A stretch of DNA of 64,000 bases from assembly GCA_023055505.1 (NCBI GenBank), contig JALIRH010000007.1, positions 16,598,273 through 16,662,272 on the forward strand, given 5' to 3'. Below the pieces are notes generated by a model, which saw only the letters and a program-made list of their open reading frames with translations, did not search any database and was not told where the DNA came from. A program made the translations under genes and the position numbers. Origin of the DNA: Callipepla californica brunnescens (taxonomy: Eukaryota; Chordata; Aves; Galliformes; Odontophoridae). Below, one piece after another: positions 34,501 to 45,900 of the stretch (its first letter is position 1; every line of letters starts with the position of its first letter).

Positions 34501-36417
34501 TATACTTTTTCACATATACTATAAGATGCAGAGGATTTACTTCTACATATTGTGGACAATGATGTCACCTGTGTACAGAAAACTTGCTCCAGAAAATCTC
34601 ACTTTCAGTACCAAACAACAAGAATTCAGATTACCTGATTACAACAGTGTCGCAAGAGACTTCCTCTACAAGTGGACATCATCTCTCAACAAATTAGAAA
34701 TAAACAACTATCTGTTATAGAAACATAAAGACAATTGTTTTAAACAACTAAATCCATGAAACATATTTAATAACATTAGAGATGGTATGCAAGGACCAAA
34801 AAAGATTCAGCTGTCTTTTCCTATCTTCTAGCAGTCTGTGCTTGATTCTGAGCAAGCAATATTCAGTGTCATCTGGGGAAGCAGGTCCTCAATATGCATA
34901 GTGCTTGTTTGTGAGGATGTGCATTTTCATAAGGAGACCCATTCCCTTTTTCTTGCTTCACCAGCTTTAATTGCTGAGTGTGATGTCATCTGTTATGGAA
35001 TATCCCTCTGGTTGGATTATATCAGTTGCCTGGGCAATGTCTCCTTCCCATCTTTGTTCCACCAGTACCCTCCTGGCTTTTGAGGGGATTGGAGATAGCC
35101 TTGGTACCATGGTGGAATATCATCAGTGCTGTTCTAGTTGCAAGTGCAGAGCATAGTGCTGTATGAGTTGTGATGAAAGTTAACTCCATCCCACTGAGAC
35201 ACAGTACAAGGGTACACCTTATTTCTATCATTGTTAATTTAGTTTTCTCAAAGTCTTTGGGTTTGTGTATGATTTTACTCACTAATTTAGAACTTTTTAA
35301 TACTTCTTCCCTATGAAAAGTTTCTCTGCAATGTTTCCAGGCACAAATCAAAGTTTCAGATAAGGTGAAGGGTTGAACATCATGTATCACAACTTAATGC
35401 AACTTCAAGTCATGTGTAAATCTTTCCCAAGGTCTTTTTAAAGGTCTCAGAAGCCTTTTAAAAATGTACACACTGGCTACATTAATTTGTTCCATTATCA
35501 GTCTCCTGACTAACACAGCATCTAGTTTGCTACCCATGCTGCTTAACCTCCTCCTTTTAATATATCCAAAGGCTTGTTGATTGGAAAATCAACAGATTTC
35601 CCTATGTTGCACATTACTATATTTTCACTTGATGTTCTTCAAATGAACTTGTTTGAATGGACCACTTAATCTTACTACCTATAATGCAGTCTGTAACTGG
35701 CCTTGTTTAATCATTATCATTTTTCAAGTCATTATTCACAGATGTTATTATGTATTTAAATTTATCTAATTTAGATCAATATTATATGATATCAAATTAT
35801 TTCAGGTTCACCAAAAGCCCTGCAAGGAAAGTACTAATCCAGCAAGAATTCTACTTTTCTTGTCACTTTTTGAGATCTGCCAGTCAGCTATAATTCAAAT
35901 GACCTGAGTTGTTGATACTTCATTATGCTACATTTTAAGATAGCACGTGACAGGTTGTTATATGTAATTTTAAAAACTATGCAGGATTTGCATGTTTACT
36001 TTCCTCATCCAAGTTTTTAATCTTATTGAAGCCACTGACAAGAACATAGTAGCAATGCAGAACTATATACCCGAATTTCACCAGAATGGTTGACTTAATA
36101 CCACTGGATTTTTGATTAAAAATCCGCAATATGTAAAAATAAGGAAGAGACATTTTAAGACATTTTATTAAGCAAAGAAGAGGCTGAGATCCCAAAATGT
36201 AGCTGTTAATGCAAGTTCAGCAATCTGTGGGGCATTATCCCAAGGGATACTTTTCCAAGTTCTATTCAATAATTTTTCTCAAGGTAGACAACATAAAATG
36301 TGGTCTGGATTTGCAGGTGACACACTGATGAATAGGATAATAAATAAAAGACATAATAAATAAATACTAGTCATGATACATGAATGTCTTACTATGTCAA
36401 TCTAATTTCTGAATATA
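31546..36417. other. Unique DNA, no gene seen
   Basis: The first 130 bases (31546-31680) are clearly GC-richer than the region and match no family that I know. The remainder is AT-rich with a T tract at 32062-32075. Open frames reach 122 codons (minus 35022-35390) without recognisable domains. Confidence 0.45.
32062..32075 (-). repeat. Poly(T) tract
   Basis: About 14 T residues in a longer pyrimidine run (TTTTCCC...TTCC). Confidence 0.8.
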
Positions 36418-36957
36418 CAAGAGATGTTCCAAAAGTAATGCCTTCTATTTTATTACATTGGCCCATGACATTGCAGGCAGATGTTGGTGGTACGGCAGTA
36501 GAGGCTGGAACTTCCTGTAAGTATTCCATTCAGTTTTGTTTCCATGCAACAGATAGCACCAGAGGGGCAGTCTAGACAAATGTCATCTGACATAACTGTG
36601 TGGAACTGAACTCCTCTATACACCCATTGACATTAATTGACACTTGTTGAATTTTTGTGGAAACCAAACAGTGGATGTGAGCACAGAGTGGATGATGTAT
36701 TTCAGTATTGGCAATAGCGAAAGTGAGCCAGCTTCATCAGTGCAGATTTGGGGGCACTTGCAGATATGGTTGCATAAAGGTGTTTGTTCATTGCTGGTGA
36801 AAATGCTTAGGTAGTGGTGGTGACTATGTTGAAATGAGTGGTGATGCTTGTGTTTTGTAGCTGAGAATTTGCTCTAACAAGCAGTATTGTTGTGCTTTTT
36901 GTATGTGTTGTAGTTTCCGTGGAAACAAATAGGAGGCATTAACTTTGAAGTGAGGGG
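36418..36957 (+). mobile_element. Mariner-family deletion derivative, copy B
   Basis: The left end (GATGTTCCAAAAGTAATGCC, 36423-36442) and the reverse complement of the right end (TTCAAAGTTAATGCCTCCTA) are imperfect inverted repeats. AATATA, containing the TA target, occurs on both outer sides (36412-36417 and 36958-36963). The interior reads as broken transposase N-terminus: an IDINWHLLNFCGNQTVDVST-like stretch followed by SIGNSE. It then passes directly to the 3' part, GGTGGTGACTATGTTGAA and TTTTGTAGCTGAGAATTTGC, without the catalytic core. The size of about 540 bp and the internal layout parallel copy A at 14.5-15.0 kb. Confidence 0.82.
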
Positions 36958-39900
36958 AATATAGACTAAGAACATGCCATTGCAAATACATTTGTTCATA
37001 CTATTACTATATTACTGTTGGTTGTCTCTTAACCTCATTTAGGAAAAAAAAAAAAGCAACATATGATAACTGTAAAACAGCCCCCATAAAGTGAACCTTT
37101 AGGGACTCAGTTTGTACTGTGGATCCAAGTAGAGGTTATAGGGTGATTTAAATCCGATATACAGAGACTTCCACTTTGAAATGAAATCTGATCATGAGAG
37201 AAAAGGAAATATTTTAGCCTTGAAGACAAAAACATAATGAAATATGCACATTCAACCTTGACACAGAGACAGTAAATGTAATTAGCAACATATCAAGGAA
37301 GGTAATAGACATGCTGTGGCTCTGAGTCTGTAAAATGAGATTAGATATCTTCCTGGAAAACATGCTTTGACTCAGCAGCTGAGAAAATTATATACATTAT
37401 AGACCGAGTGATCATAATAGTCTGAACACAAACACCATGAATCTATTTGTCAGCTGAGAAGCACTGGCAAAGGAAAACAAGGAGTAACCTGCCAGAATTT
37501 AGTCTTCTCATGGCTTTTGAAATGGCAGTGTTTTGTTGTCTGTGCTGGTTGGGACTATCTGGAACAATACAGCAGATCTCCCCTTCAGCAGGCTGAAGAG
37601 GGACCTGTGTTTGGTTGGACAAGAAAAATAGTCAGCTGACTTCTGTGGAGAGTGTGATTTTTGTTCAGAGTACTGTAGGGTGGATGACACATTCAAAGAA
37701 AACAAGTTGAGGGTGATTGAAAAGTGTTGGTGAAGCGGTGACTTCAGAGATGGGCACCTCAGCCAGACAGTGACCCTAAAACTCCCTAGAGAATCCTGTA
37801 AGCGATGCAATATGACCTAAATGACTCAATGAGCTCTGCCTGGCAATGTTAGTGCTATTTCAGTGTAAATCAGCACAGAGAGTTTGTGCATACAGTGTAA
37901 GTAGATGGTAACAGGATGAAAACAACGCAACTAAAATCTTTAAGAAAGTTAAAAAGAATTTTACTCATAATTGAATGAAAAAGGTAAATGAAAATAAGTT
38001 AAAAACTATAGGATGTGGAGTGGTGCTATATAAAATGTTGTTATATAAATTATTTGAAAAATGAATTGAGGTAAAAACACTTACTAAACCAAATTGACAC
38101 TGTGAAACATCTCAGGCATATTCCTTTGACTTCGTGTTATGTTGTGTTTTTTTCTACCAAGCAGTTGGATTAATTGACATGAACTTTCTTAAGAGATGAA
38201 CACAAACATTTACAAAAAGTAGCTTGCAGTGTGGTTTAGCAGGCTTTTAGGAGTCGTTTGGTAAAAGCCTGAACAACCATGTGAGAACTTCAACAGCAGA
38301 ACAGCTTGTCAGAATGAAACCTTAAGCAGATGGTTCTAAATCACTGGAACTGCATACTGCGTATGCTAAATGCTCGAATAGTTCTATGAATAACTGAAAG
38401 CTGTACACAAACATGGAGAAAAACAGCAGATGTGTGAGGCTGATGTTACCTGAATTCCATCACATGGAATCCTATCACTGTCAGAAGTGCCACCTCCTCC
38501 CTGCATAGGAAAGTGACTTTTTTTAGTTGCAGCTGATGAAGCTGATCATAAGAAACGTGTCTTGTTCAAAATGCTGTACTTCAGCCTATTGCTGTGGAAA
38601 CCCAGAACTTATGCTGACACAGAGAGAAGACCGCCACAGAAATAGTTCCAAATGACATTTTAAAACCTCTTAACCCTTGTTTTAAATGTCAACAAGTGTG
38701 TACCCATCTTCTGTTACTTTACCAAATGTATTTTACTTTCATAGAACAGATGAAGTCTTAGTCCCAGAGATTCTTGTTCATGAATCTCTATTTTCCACAT
38801 CTGTAGAATCCTATTCCAAGGTAATGGTCAGAAGTTGCAATTGTCTTCTTTTCAGCCTTCATTTATCATCTCATTCTCTAGAGTCTTGGTCACCTCAAAG
38901 AGACATGAGTTTGGTCCTATTTATAGTACTGTTTGTTTTACAGCAAACTGTTAAATTAAAGAAATACTTAAGAACTTACAGCAGAACTCCTTTCTGTGAT
39001 AAGTGCTGCAACTTTTGCCTCCAGAGCTCTAGCTCCTGCAGGAATTTCTTTCTCTGAGAAGTAAGGGCTCCACAGAAAAAAAACATTTATGTTAAGTACA
39101 AAGTATGGTAAGCTGAAGCAGAAAATATTGTCTTTGGTTACTGAGTGAACAATCATTCATAGATAGGAATCAGTAAAACTAAAAGACCTTCAAGCATAGA
39201 TATATTTTTCCCCACTGTTAATTGATTTTATCTGTATTTTCCAGTATTTGGAATTAGTGGATACTGCAGGCATCCTTCCGCTACATTACTGATCTCAGTG
39301 TAACATGGTGGAAAGATTGGCATCCCCAAAATCTGCTGTTTCAAATTGTGGCCTTAAAACTGATCACTGTGCTGTTCCAAAAATGTACAGCAGAATGCAG
39401 GCGAGGAAAACAATAGCATATAGAAAGTGTAAGAAGACAATACTTTCACTATGTTCCAAGGAGACGTAAAATGAAACATTCTGGGGTATTTTAGCTTATG
39501 TAGTCTTACATCTGAGGTATAACGTGAACCTATGAGAAGTCGAAAGAAAAAAATTATTTTAGTTATGTTTGCCTGAGACTTTCAATGTGATACCCTTCCA
39601 AATCATTCTGATGTGCATCTCTGATCCTAGAAACTGGCAGACTGACTGAAACCTGCAGAGTCCAAATGTGTCTTTGGAGCTCAGAAGTCAATGCCAAAGT
39701 GTAGAAACAAAGTACATTCTTAGCAAACAAGGGGATTTAACTTTACTGGCAAGAATGTCCTGTTAGGGATTCAAATTAGGACCTTCTGAGAAACACTACT
39801 TTGGGGCTTGGGTATATTTTTTATTTATTTAATAGACAGCATTGTGATGTTGAATCTTCCAGCTTTCAAAAATTAAGGGTCTTCAAGTAAAGTATGAAGA

Positions 39901-40026
39901 TCATATTTGTTCTGTAAGACTATTTTCTAATATAATTTGTCAAAAGTCTATTGAAACTAGCGGAGTCCTCTCTAGCCCCAGTGATAGCAATCACAGCTTG
40001 TCTTATTTGTATCAATAAGAAGCCTC

Positions 40027-40054
40027 TTATTTATTTATTTATTTATTTATTTTT
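40027..40054. repeat. (TTAT)n microsatellite
   Basis: Six to seven uninterrupted TTAT units followed by TTTTG. Confidence 0.9.
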
Positions 40055-40279
40055 GTCTAGAAAGCAAATTATATATATTGTATTTTATATTATAAAATTA
40101 ACAATTATATTTTTCATGCTGAGAATTTGATAAATGTTCTGTTCATAACTGAAATGTTATTATTTTATTCTATTTTTAGTGCCACTGCCTTAGCATACAA
40201 GAAATGATATGATGTAACCTTCTGTTGGAAGGTGAAATTTTCACAGTACCATGAGGTTTCCAGAAGCTTTAGTCCATGA

Positions 40280-40370
40280 TTTGCATAATGTTATGGTACA
40301 AAGAATAAGACACAGAGAAAATTGTCAGTTATTTGGACACTGGTAAGCTAGTGTGTGCCATTTTTTTCCT
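40280..40370 (+). mobile_element. Possible second MIR-like relic
   Basis: CACAGAGAAAATTGTCAGTTATTTGGACAC followed by GGTAAGCTAGTGTGTGCC loosely parallels the MIR core order (cagagaggttaagtgactt, then gtcacacagctagtaagtgg). The match is patchy and could be chance. Confidence 0.25.
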
Positions 40371-41245
40371 CCTCTCTTATTTTGTAGAGGAAAATCTGAA
40401 GAAAGGGACAATTACCTTTTCCTCCTGAAGACAGATAAATAGAGGTGTTTTTCTATGATTATCTTTAGAACCATGTAACTAAGTCCTCAGTATAATCAGT
40501 AGAGATTTGATCTCCATTTAATCAGTGTCCAACAGGGTTGACTTCCATTAACAACTCAATGCATCCACAGAGGTTCATGATGCTCATGCAAGAGGGCAAC
40601 TGAATTAAGCACCATGACTATGCATGTAACTTATTCTCCAAATTTCCTTGCTTTCATTTCTCTCTGAATTTATTTCTGTCCCTCTCTTCCTTCCTTTTGC
40701 CTTTCCTACAGTTTTTATATGGCAATTCCTCTGCTGGTTTAAATTACAGCATTTTCATTGATACTGCCCAGGATCTTTGATGACAGTCTTGGGTAATTCT
40801 GCACCTCCCTTGATGTCATAAAATAATCTTCTCTGATACTTCTCAACCTAACAAGAAGTGATCTTGTGTTACATTTTATATACAAATTATACAGAGTTTA
40901 TTACTAAACTATCTGAGTGACTTACAGTCTTAATTGAGCAAATTACTAGCATTTCAGTCAGGATGTTTCTCTCATTTTCCACTCCCTGTGTGCAGCTTGT
41001 GGTTTTCATTTCAGTAAACATGGTTCCTATTTTTTTTTTTAATTTATTTTAAATGAAATTAATTTTAGAAATTTATATTGAAAATGACTATCAAAGGAAT
41101 ATACCTGACAATTGCAGCAGAAAACAACCAAATATGAGGCTGTTATTCAACCCTGGATAAAGCTTGTCCTGTAGTCTCATGGAAAACCTTTCTCTAGTAT
41201 AGATAAGCTTTTCCTAACTGCTGTTCACTGTAACAGTGGATTTAA

Positions 41246-41261
41246 TTTTTTTTTTTTTTTT
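41246..41261 (-). repeat. Poly(T) tract
   Basis: About 16 T residues preceded by GGATTTAA. No retroposon body is recognisable. Confidence 0.8.
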
Positions 41262-41861
41262 GCTACAATTCCCAGACTACAGCTCAACCATTTTTTAGGT
41301 GTACTTAGCCCAAAAGAACAGAATATTTTAAGAATTTAACTTGACTCATTAAAAACAAAAAACAAAAACATAAAACATAAAACTAGGACAGCAGAGAGGA
41401 GAAGACAAACGATTTTACAGCAGTTGAGAGTTTCAAGAGATTACTAAGGGGACTATGACTCCACAGTCAGAAATCCTGAGGCCAGATGTAGCTGCAGGTA
41501 CTGTAGTCTAACATTCATAATAGAGACTGTATAGTGTTATTGCTGTCCTCTAGTGAGTTCAGTAACTGTTGTCTAATTAAAATTGGAGGAGGTTGAGTCA
41601 CTACCCTAGCTTTCAGTGAAATAGATTCTATTTTCTTTTCTAAGGCCCATTTTTGTTCTGCTTGTACTCTAATAACTATTGAAATTACTGCTTGCTTGGA
41701 GCTGAATTTATCTGGAAGCTGAAACACATCAAAATATTAATATAAAAATTGCCCTTTTTATACTGGAGGGAGGCACAATTAATGCTTCTGCTAAATGAAA
41801 GGCTGCAGTGTAAACTTGTTCTTTAGCAGAAGGCAAGAGCTAAAGGAGAGGTCACATAAAT

Positions 41862-42028
41862 TGTCTGGAGATGCTGTAGATGCCCCATCCCTGGAGGTGT
41901 TCCAGGCCAGGTTGGATGGGGCCCCGTGCAGCCTGATCTCATGGATAGAAATCCTATCCATGACAGGGGGCTGGAACTGGATAGGCTTTAAATTTCCCTC
42001 CAACCCCAAAAATTCTATGATTCCATGA
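41862..42028 (+). mobile_element. CR1 LINE 3' tail fragment
   Basis: Plus-strand CR1 end: CCCCATCCCTGGAGGTGTTCC, AGGCCAGGTTGGATGGGGCC, CAGCCTGATCTCATGG, GGGGGCTGGAACTGGAT, CCCTCCAACCCC, then AATTCTATGATTCCATGAAT. Only about 165 bp remain. A perfect inverted repeat at 41940-41962 interrupts the usual sequence. Confidence 0.9.
41940..41962. repeat. 9-bp inverted repeat inside a CR1 tail
   Basis: CATGGATAG and its reverse complement CTATCCATG flank the loop AAATC. The other CR1 tails in the window do not show this palindrome at the equivalent place, so it looks like a private insertion. Confidence 0.7.
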
Positions 42029-42729
42029 ATCTGCCACAGCCTAAACTGAACTGTGGTCATTTACAACTGATTTGGCTACCCTCTACAATTGCTTCAGAAG
42101 ACATCTAGAGTGGGTGAGAACCAGACACAGAACTTAAGGGATATGCTTTGTTAGTCAGATATGAGCTTGATTTGCCTGATAAAGAATAATTAGATGATGG
42201 ACTTTTTAAATGTTTTTTCTTGAATTAGAATGGTAGGAGATTTCCCTAGAGAAACTACTTACATTTGACAGTCTTTCAAATTGGGTTTCCATTGTATATC
42301 AATAGCTTCCTTTTTGTGGCGGAGAGAACTAGTTGTGTTAAAATGGTTCCAGCACTTCTTGAATTTTCCTGGTCTTTTGACTTAAAATATATTAGAAGTA
42401 CCAGATAAGGTAAGGAACATTAAAATTAGGGAATATACAGTGCTATTTATTCTTCTCTGTTCAGGAATACATTAATGACTGCTATGTATAATTTTTACCA
42501 TTTTTCCAGTCCCAAAATAGATCTGTCTAGTCTGTAGAGTCCATTTTGCTCCTTTTGGAAGTTAGAGATGAAGATTCCACGGTAATCATGTTAAAAATCA
42601 GTAGTCTCCATATATATGACCACAGCAATGGAACTAAGCTCAGACATTTGAAGGGAAAAGGCTTATTTGTTCACTTTAACGGTCTTGATTTCTGATGAGA
42701 AGTCATCAGTTTTGTTATACATTCTTTCC
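42029..42729. other. Unique AT-rich spacer between CR1 fragments
   Basis: No gene or repeat was recognised in these roughly 700 bases. Confidence 0.5.
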
Positions 42730-42930
42730 ATTCGGTCTACTACAGTATATTTTTGGGAACTTTGTGTCCAGTACTGGCCTCCCCAGTATAAAAAAGACAG
42801 GGGTTACCTCAAAAGAGTCCAGTGGAGGGATACAAAGACGACAGAGTGTGGAACACCTCCCTTTTGTGGAAAGGCTGAGAGACTTGGGTCTGTTCAGCCT
42901 CTGGATTTCATTTAGGGAAGAAAGATAAAG
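42730..42930 (+). mobile_element. CR1 LINE internal fragment without 3' tail
   Basis: Plus-strand CR1 ORF2 C-terminal and early 3' untranslated sequence: TTTGTGTCCAGTACTGGCC, CCCCAGTATAAAAAAGACAG, AGTCCAGTGGAGGGATACAAAG, GAGAGACTTGGGTCTGTTCAGCCTCTGG. It stops near 42930 without the terminal ATTCTATG units, so the 3' end has been lost. It lies downstream of the 41.9-kb tail fragment, so the two are not one element in order. Confidence 0.85.
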
Positions 42931-45900
42931 TTATAATAACAAATAAACCATAACTTCCAGTGCCTGCATCAGAATGAGTTAGGGTTGCAGTCACTTAGGC
43001 AAACAGAATTAATCCTTATTCATGGTGTAGAGAAGCAAGAGGTCTCTTTTTTTTTTTTTTTTTTTTTGGTCACTTCTTTTTCCAAACAATGGATTTTCTT
43101 AGAGTCATGTTCAACCTCAGCTTTTTGGCTTGAAAGCTCTTCATGCGTCATGCAGTGCCTGGACTGAAGTGAACAAAAGGAGCTGCAAGTATGTCCATGC
43201 TGGAAGAGATACAGTCTGGAGAGTACAGGAGATTTTTCAATTCAAACTTGATTCCTTTCAAGAAAAACTTGAGTCACTCATATTTCTGATGGGAGTCTTA
43301 GTCAAATCCTGAACTGGTGAGAATCGTCATCTGCCTCCCTCTGACAGAAAGCAGCAGAACTCTCTGTGTTTGCCAGACATTTGTTTGGACCCACTTATAA
43401 ATCCCTAAAAGAGACTCTTACATCTTCAGGAAGACAGAGGGAAGGATGAGATGTCTAGAGTTTTTGACAGATCTTACACCTAAGGGTCTTTGCGTTCCAA
43501 ATGAGTAACTTCCTGACTTTCCCAGAAAAGAAAAGAAAATGTTAAATAAAAGAGAACATATAGTCTGAGGTACCAAGGTAATTTCAGTGTAGTAAACAGC
43601 TGAGCAGGGATTTGAATACTGTAATTTTTTTAATTAGTTATCCAAAGTTGGATCTAAGTGTGACTTTGAAGTACAAGCAGGACATAAATCTCTATTTGTT
43701 AATCTGGTCTTTCTTCCTGAGAGATTGGATTGATGCTACCATACCCTATACAACATAAATCAAGTGGTAAGATCTTTCAGTTCTTAATGATCTATGAGGG
43801 ATGAAAGGCTGTTTGATGTTACCTATTATTTATTTTTGCCTTTTTCCAAAGATCTGTCCTATATTTATCAATGTGGCACCAGAGCATCAACTTCAAGTAT
43901 TTTGAATCATCCACTCTCATCAGATTTTTGTTTTGAGAATGTTCTGCATATTGATTTGCATGCTCCTTGAGATGACAAATTAACACACCAATTTCTTATG
44001 ATCCAAACTGGCTCCCTGTTCTCTAAAGTGGATGTTGCCAGTTAGTGCACTGTCTGGCTACTGTTGAAAGTGCTTTTCTGACCATTCTAATTGCATAGGA
44101 AATGCTCAATAAGTTAGCAAATTATTTTTCTGGATAACTTAAACAACATGAGTTCTGAGTTACAGATCAATTTCTGGACAAAATTATATCTTAGAAATGA
44201 GGAAATTGGGAAGATCAAGTGAGTTTTTTGCCTGTCTTTGTTCAAGACTTTGTTCTTGCTGCTGGGCCTGTGTTATGGTAGGGCAACATTTGCTAGTGTT
44301 AACACTAAACAAAATGTTGGCTTTGACTTTGACAATTGCAGACTACTCAGTCTCACTTCCAAGGTTACCATAGTCATCGCAGAAACTGGGTGGAATAGCT
44401 GACCATTACCTTTGCAGGTATTTGGTTATCATTTCCTACAAAGCGCAAATGGTGCAGTAAGGGCAGAAATGTCACTACTTGCCAAGAGTTACTCACTTTT
44501 GTGGATTGCTCAGAAAGTGTGGGTGTTTAGATCTTAAATTTCTGATGAAGAAGTCAGGCAAACAAGAACACAGGAGCCACAGGAACAGCTGGAGGTAAAT
44601 CTAAACATATATTTTAAAAAGCTGCATGTGGGCTCAGTGAGCAGGTGTAAAAATTATTACTGTAGGCCAAAATGTCTGTTCTGGGAAAATAGTGAATGTT
44701 TTGATATTAGTCTGTGTGTATGAAGGAGAAATAGCAATTTAGAAATAAGAGACTATATTTAAGCAGGTGGAAAAGTCTATTCCTAAAATTAAAAAATAGA
44801 AAGATCCAAACATACAATACAGAACATGGGTCCTGAAACCTAGCTAAAGCTTAGGATATAAAATGATTTAGATAAGAAAACACACCTGTCACATATCCAA
44901 ATAATAAATTAAATCATTTTTACCTGTGAAAACTCATCAATATTTTTGCTGTTCTATTCTATTTTTGAATTTATATTGTTTTTCCATTATTTTTTGGTTC
45001 TACTTTTATTTTTTTACTCAGCTCTAAAGAGGAAAAGTTGTTATCTATTCTATTAGCTATACATAAGTACCAGTTGTTGAAATTAGTGGGACCTGCAGCA
45101 GGTAAGAATATGGATCCTATGCGCTATTTTTCCCTTTTTTCTTTCTGGGAAATTTGATATATAAACAAATAATTTTTTATGGAACTAATAAAAGAAAAAA
45201 TATACAGGTTAGTAAAATGAATAAAATATATTTCAGTAACTCTTCTCCACATATGTGGTGCATTTTCAGGTAATCTGAATTTCTCCATAGTAAAGCACAA
45301 AGTTCTGGAATGCCTTCCTATAGGGGTTCATTGCTCTCTGAAATGAATTTGGCGACCTCAGTTAGAAGGTGACAGGTGTGCACACCACACAGAAGCAAAC
45401 AATTCTGTTCTGCTGGCACCAGCATCCAGCTTTGGCCACACTCTGAAAGCTGAGGCCAGTCACTAAAGCAGATGTGGACATCTGATGCACTAACCTGGTA
45501 GGTTATGCAGGTCAGGTTTGAGGCTCATTAACAGGAAGACTCACTGCTGCTGTTTGCACTTTTAGCCTTTTCCTCAATAGAAAGGCCACTCCAGAAAACA
45601 GAATACATTCTTCAAGGCCATGCTACATAATCCCCAAGAGGCAGCGTTGATAGGAAAGGGGAACCTCTTAAATAGAATTTCAGTAGCTGAATGTTTCCTT
45701 AAAAATGAAGGCTTCTGAAGGAAGAACAACATCAGAAGATTGGACTTTGCTTGTATGCAGTGCCAGGTTTATATCGACTTGGGAATTAAATCATTTTCTT
45801 CTAAAAAAAAAATAAAAGTTGCAATTTAGAAAGGATGTTTTTCTGTACTGAGAGAATACATATTCCAAGACCTGCAGCTATTTTTCTCCGTGTTGCAAAA

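Larger units (their letters stand above)
36958..41861. other. Unique AT-rich DNA, no gene seen
   Basis: Contains a (TTAT)n array at 40027-40054, a T tract at 41246-41261 and a doubtful MIR-like relic at 40280-40370. Frames up to 123 codons (plus 38686-39057; minus 37508-37810) have no recognisable domain or gene context. Confidence 0.45.

Noticed and set aside
35022..35390. A 122-codon minus-strand frame
   Set aside because: No domain was recognised and the opposite strand is open too. There is nothing to distinguish it from chance.
38686..39057. A 123-codon plus-strand frame
   Set aside because: Serine- and leucine-rich without a recognisable domain, and no splice or promoter context could be supported.
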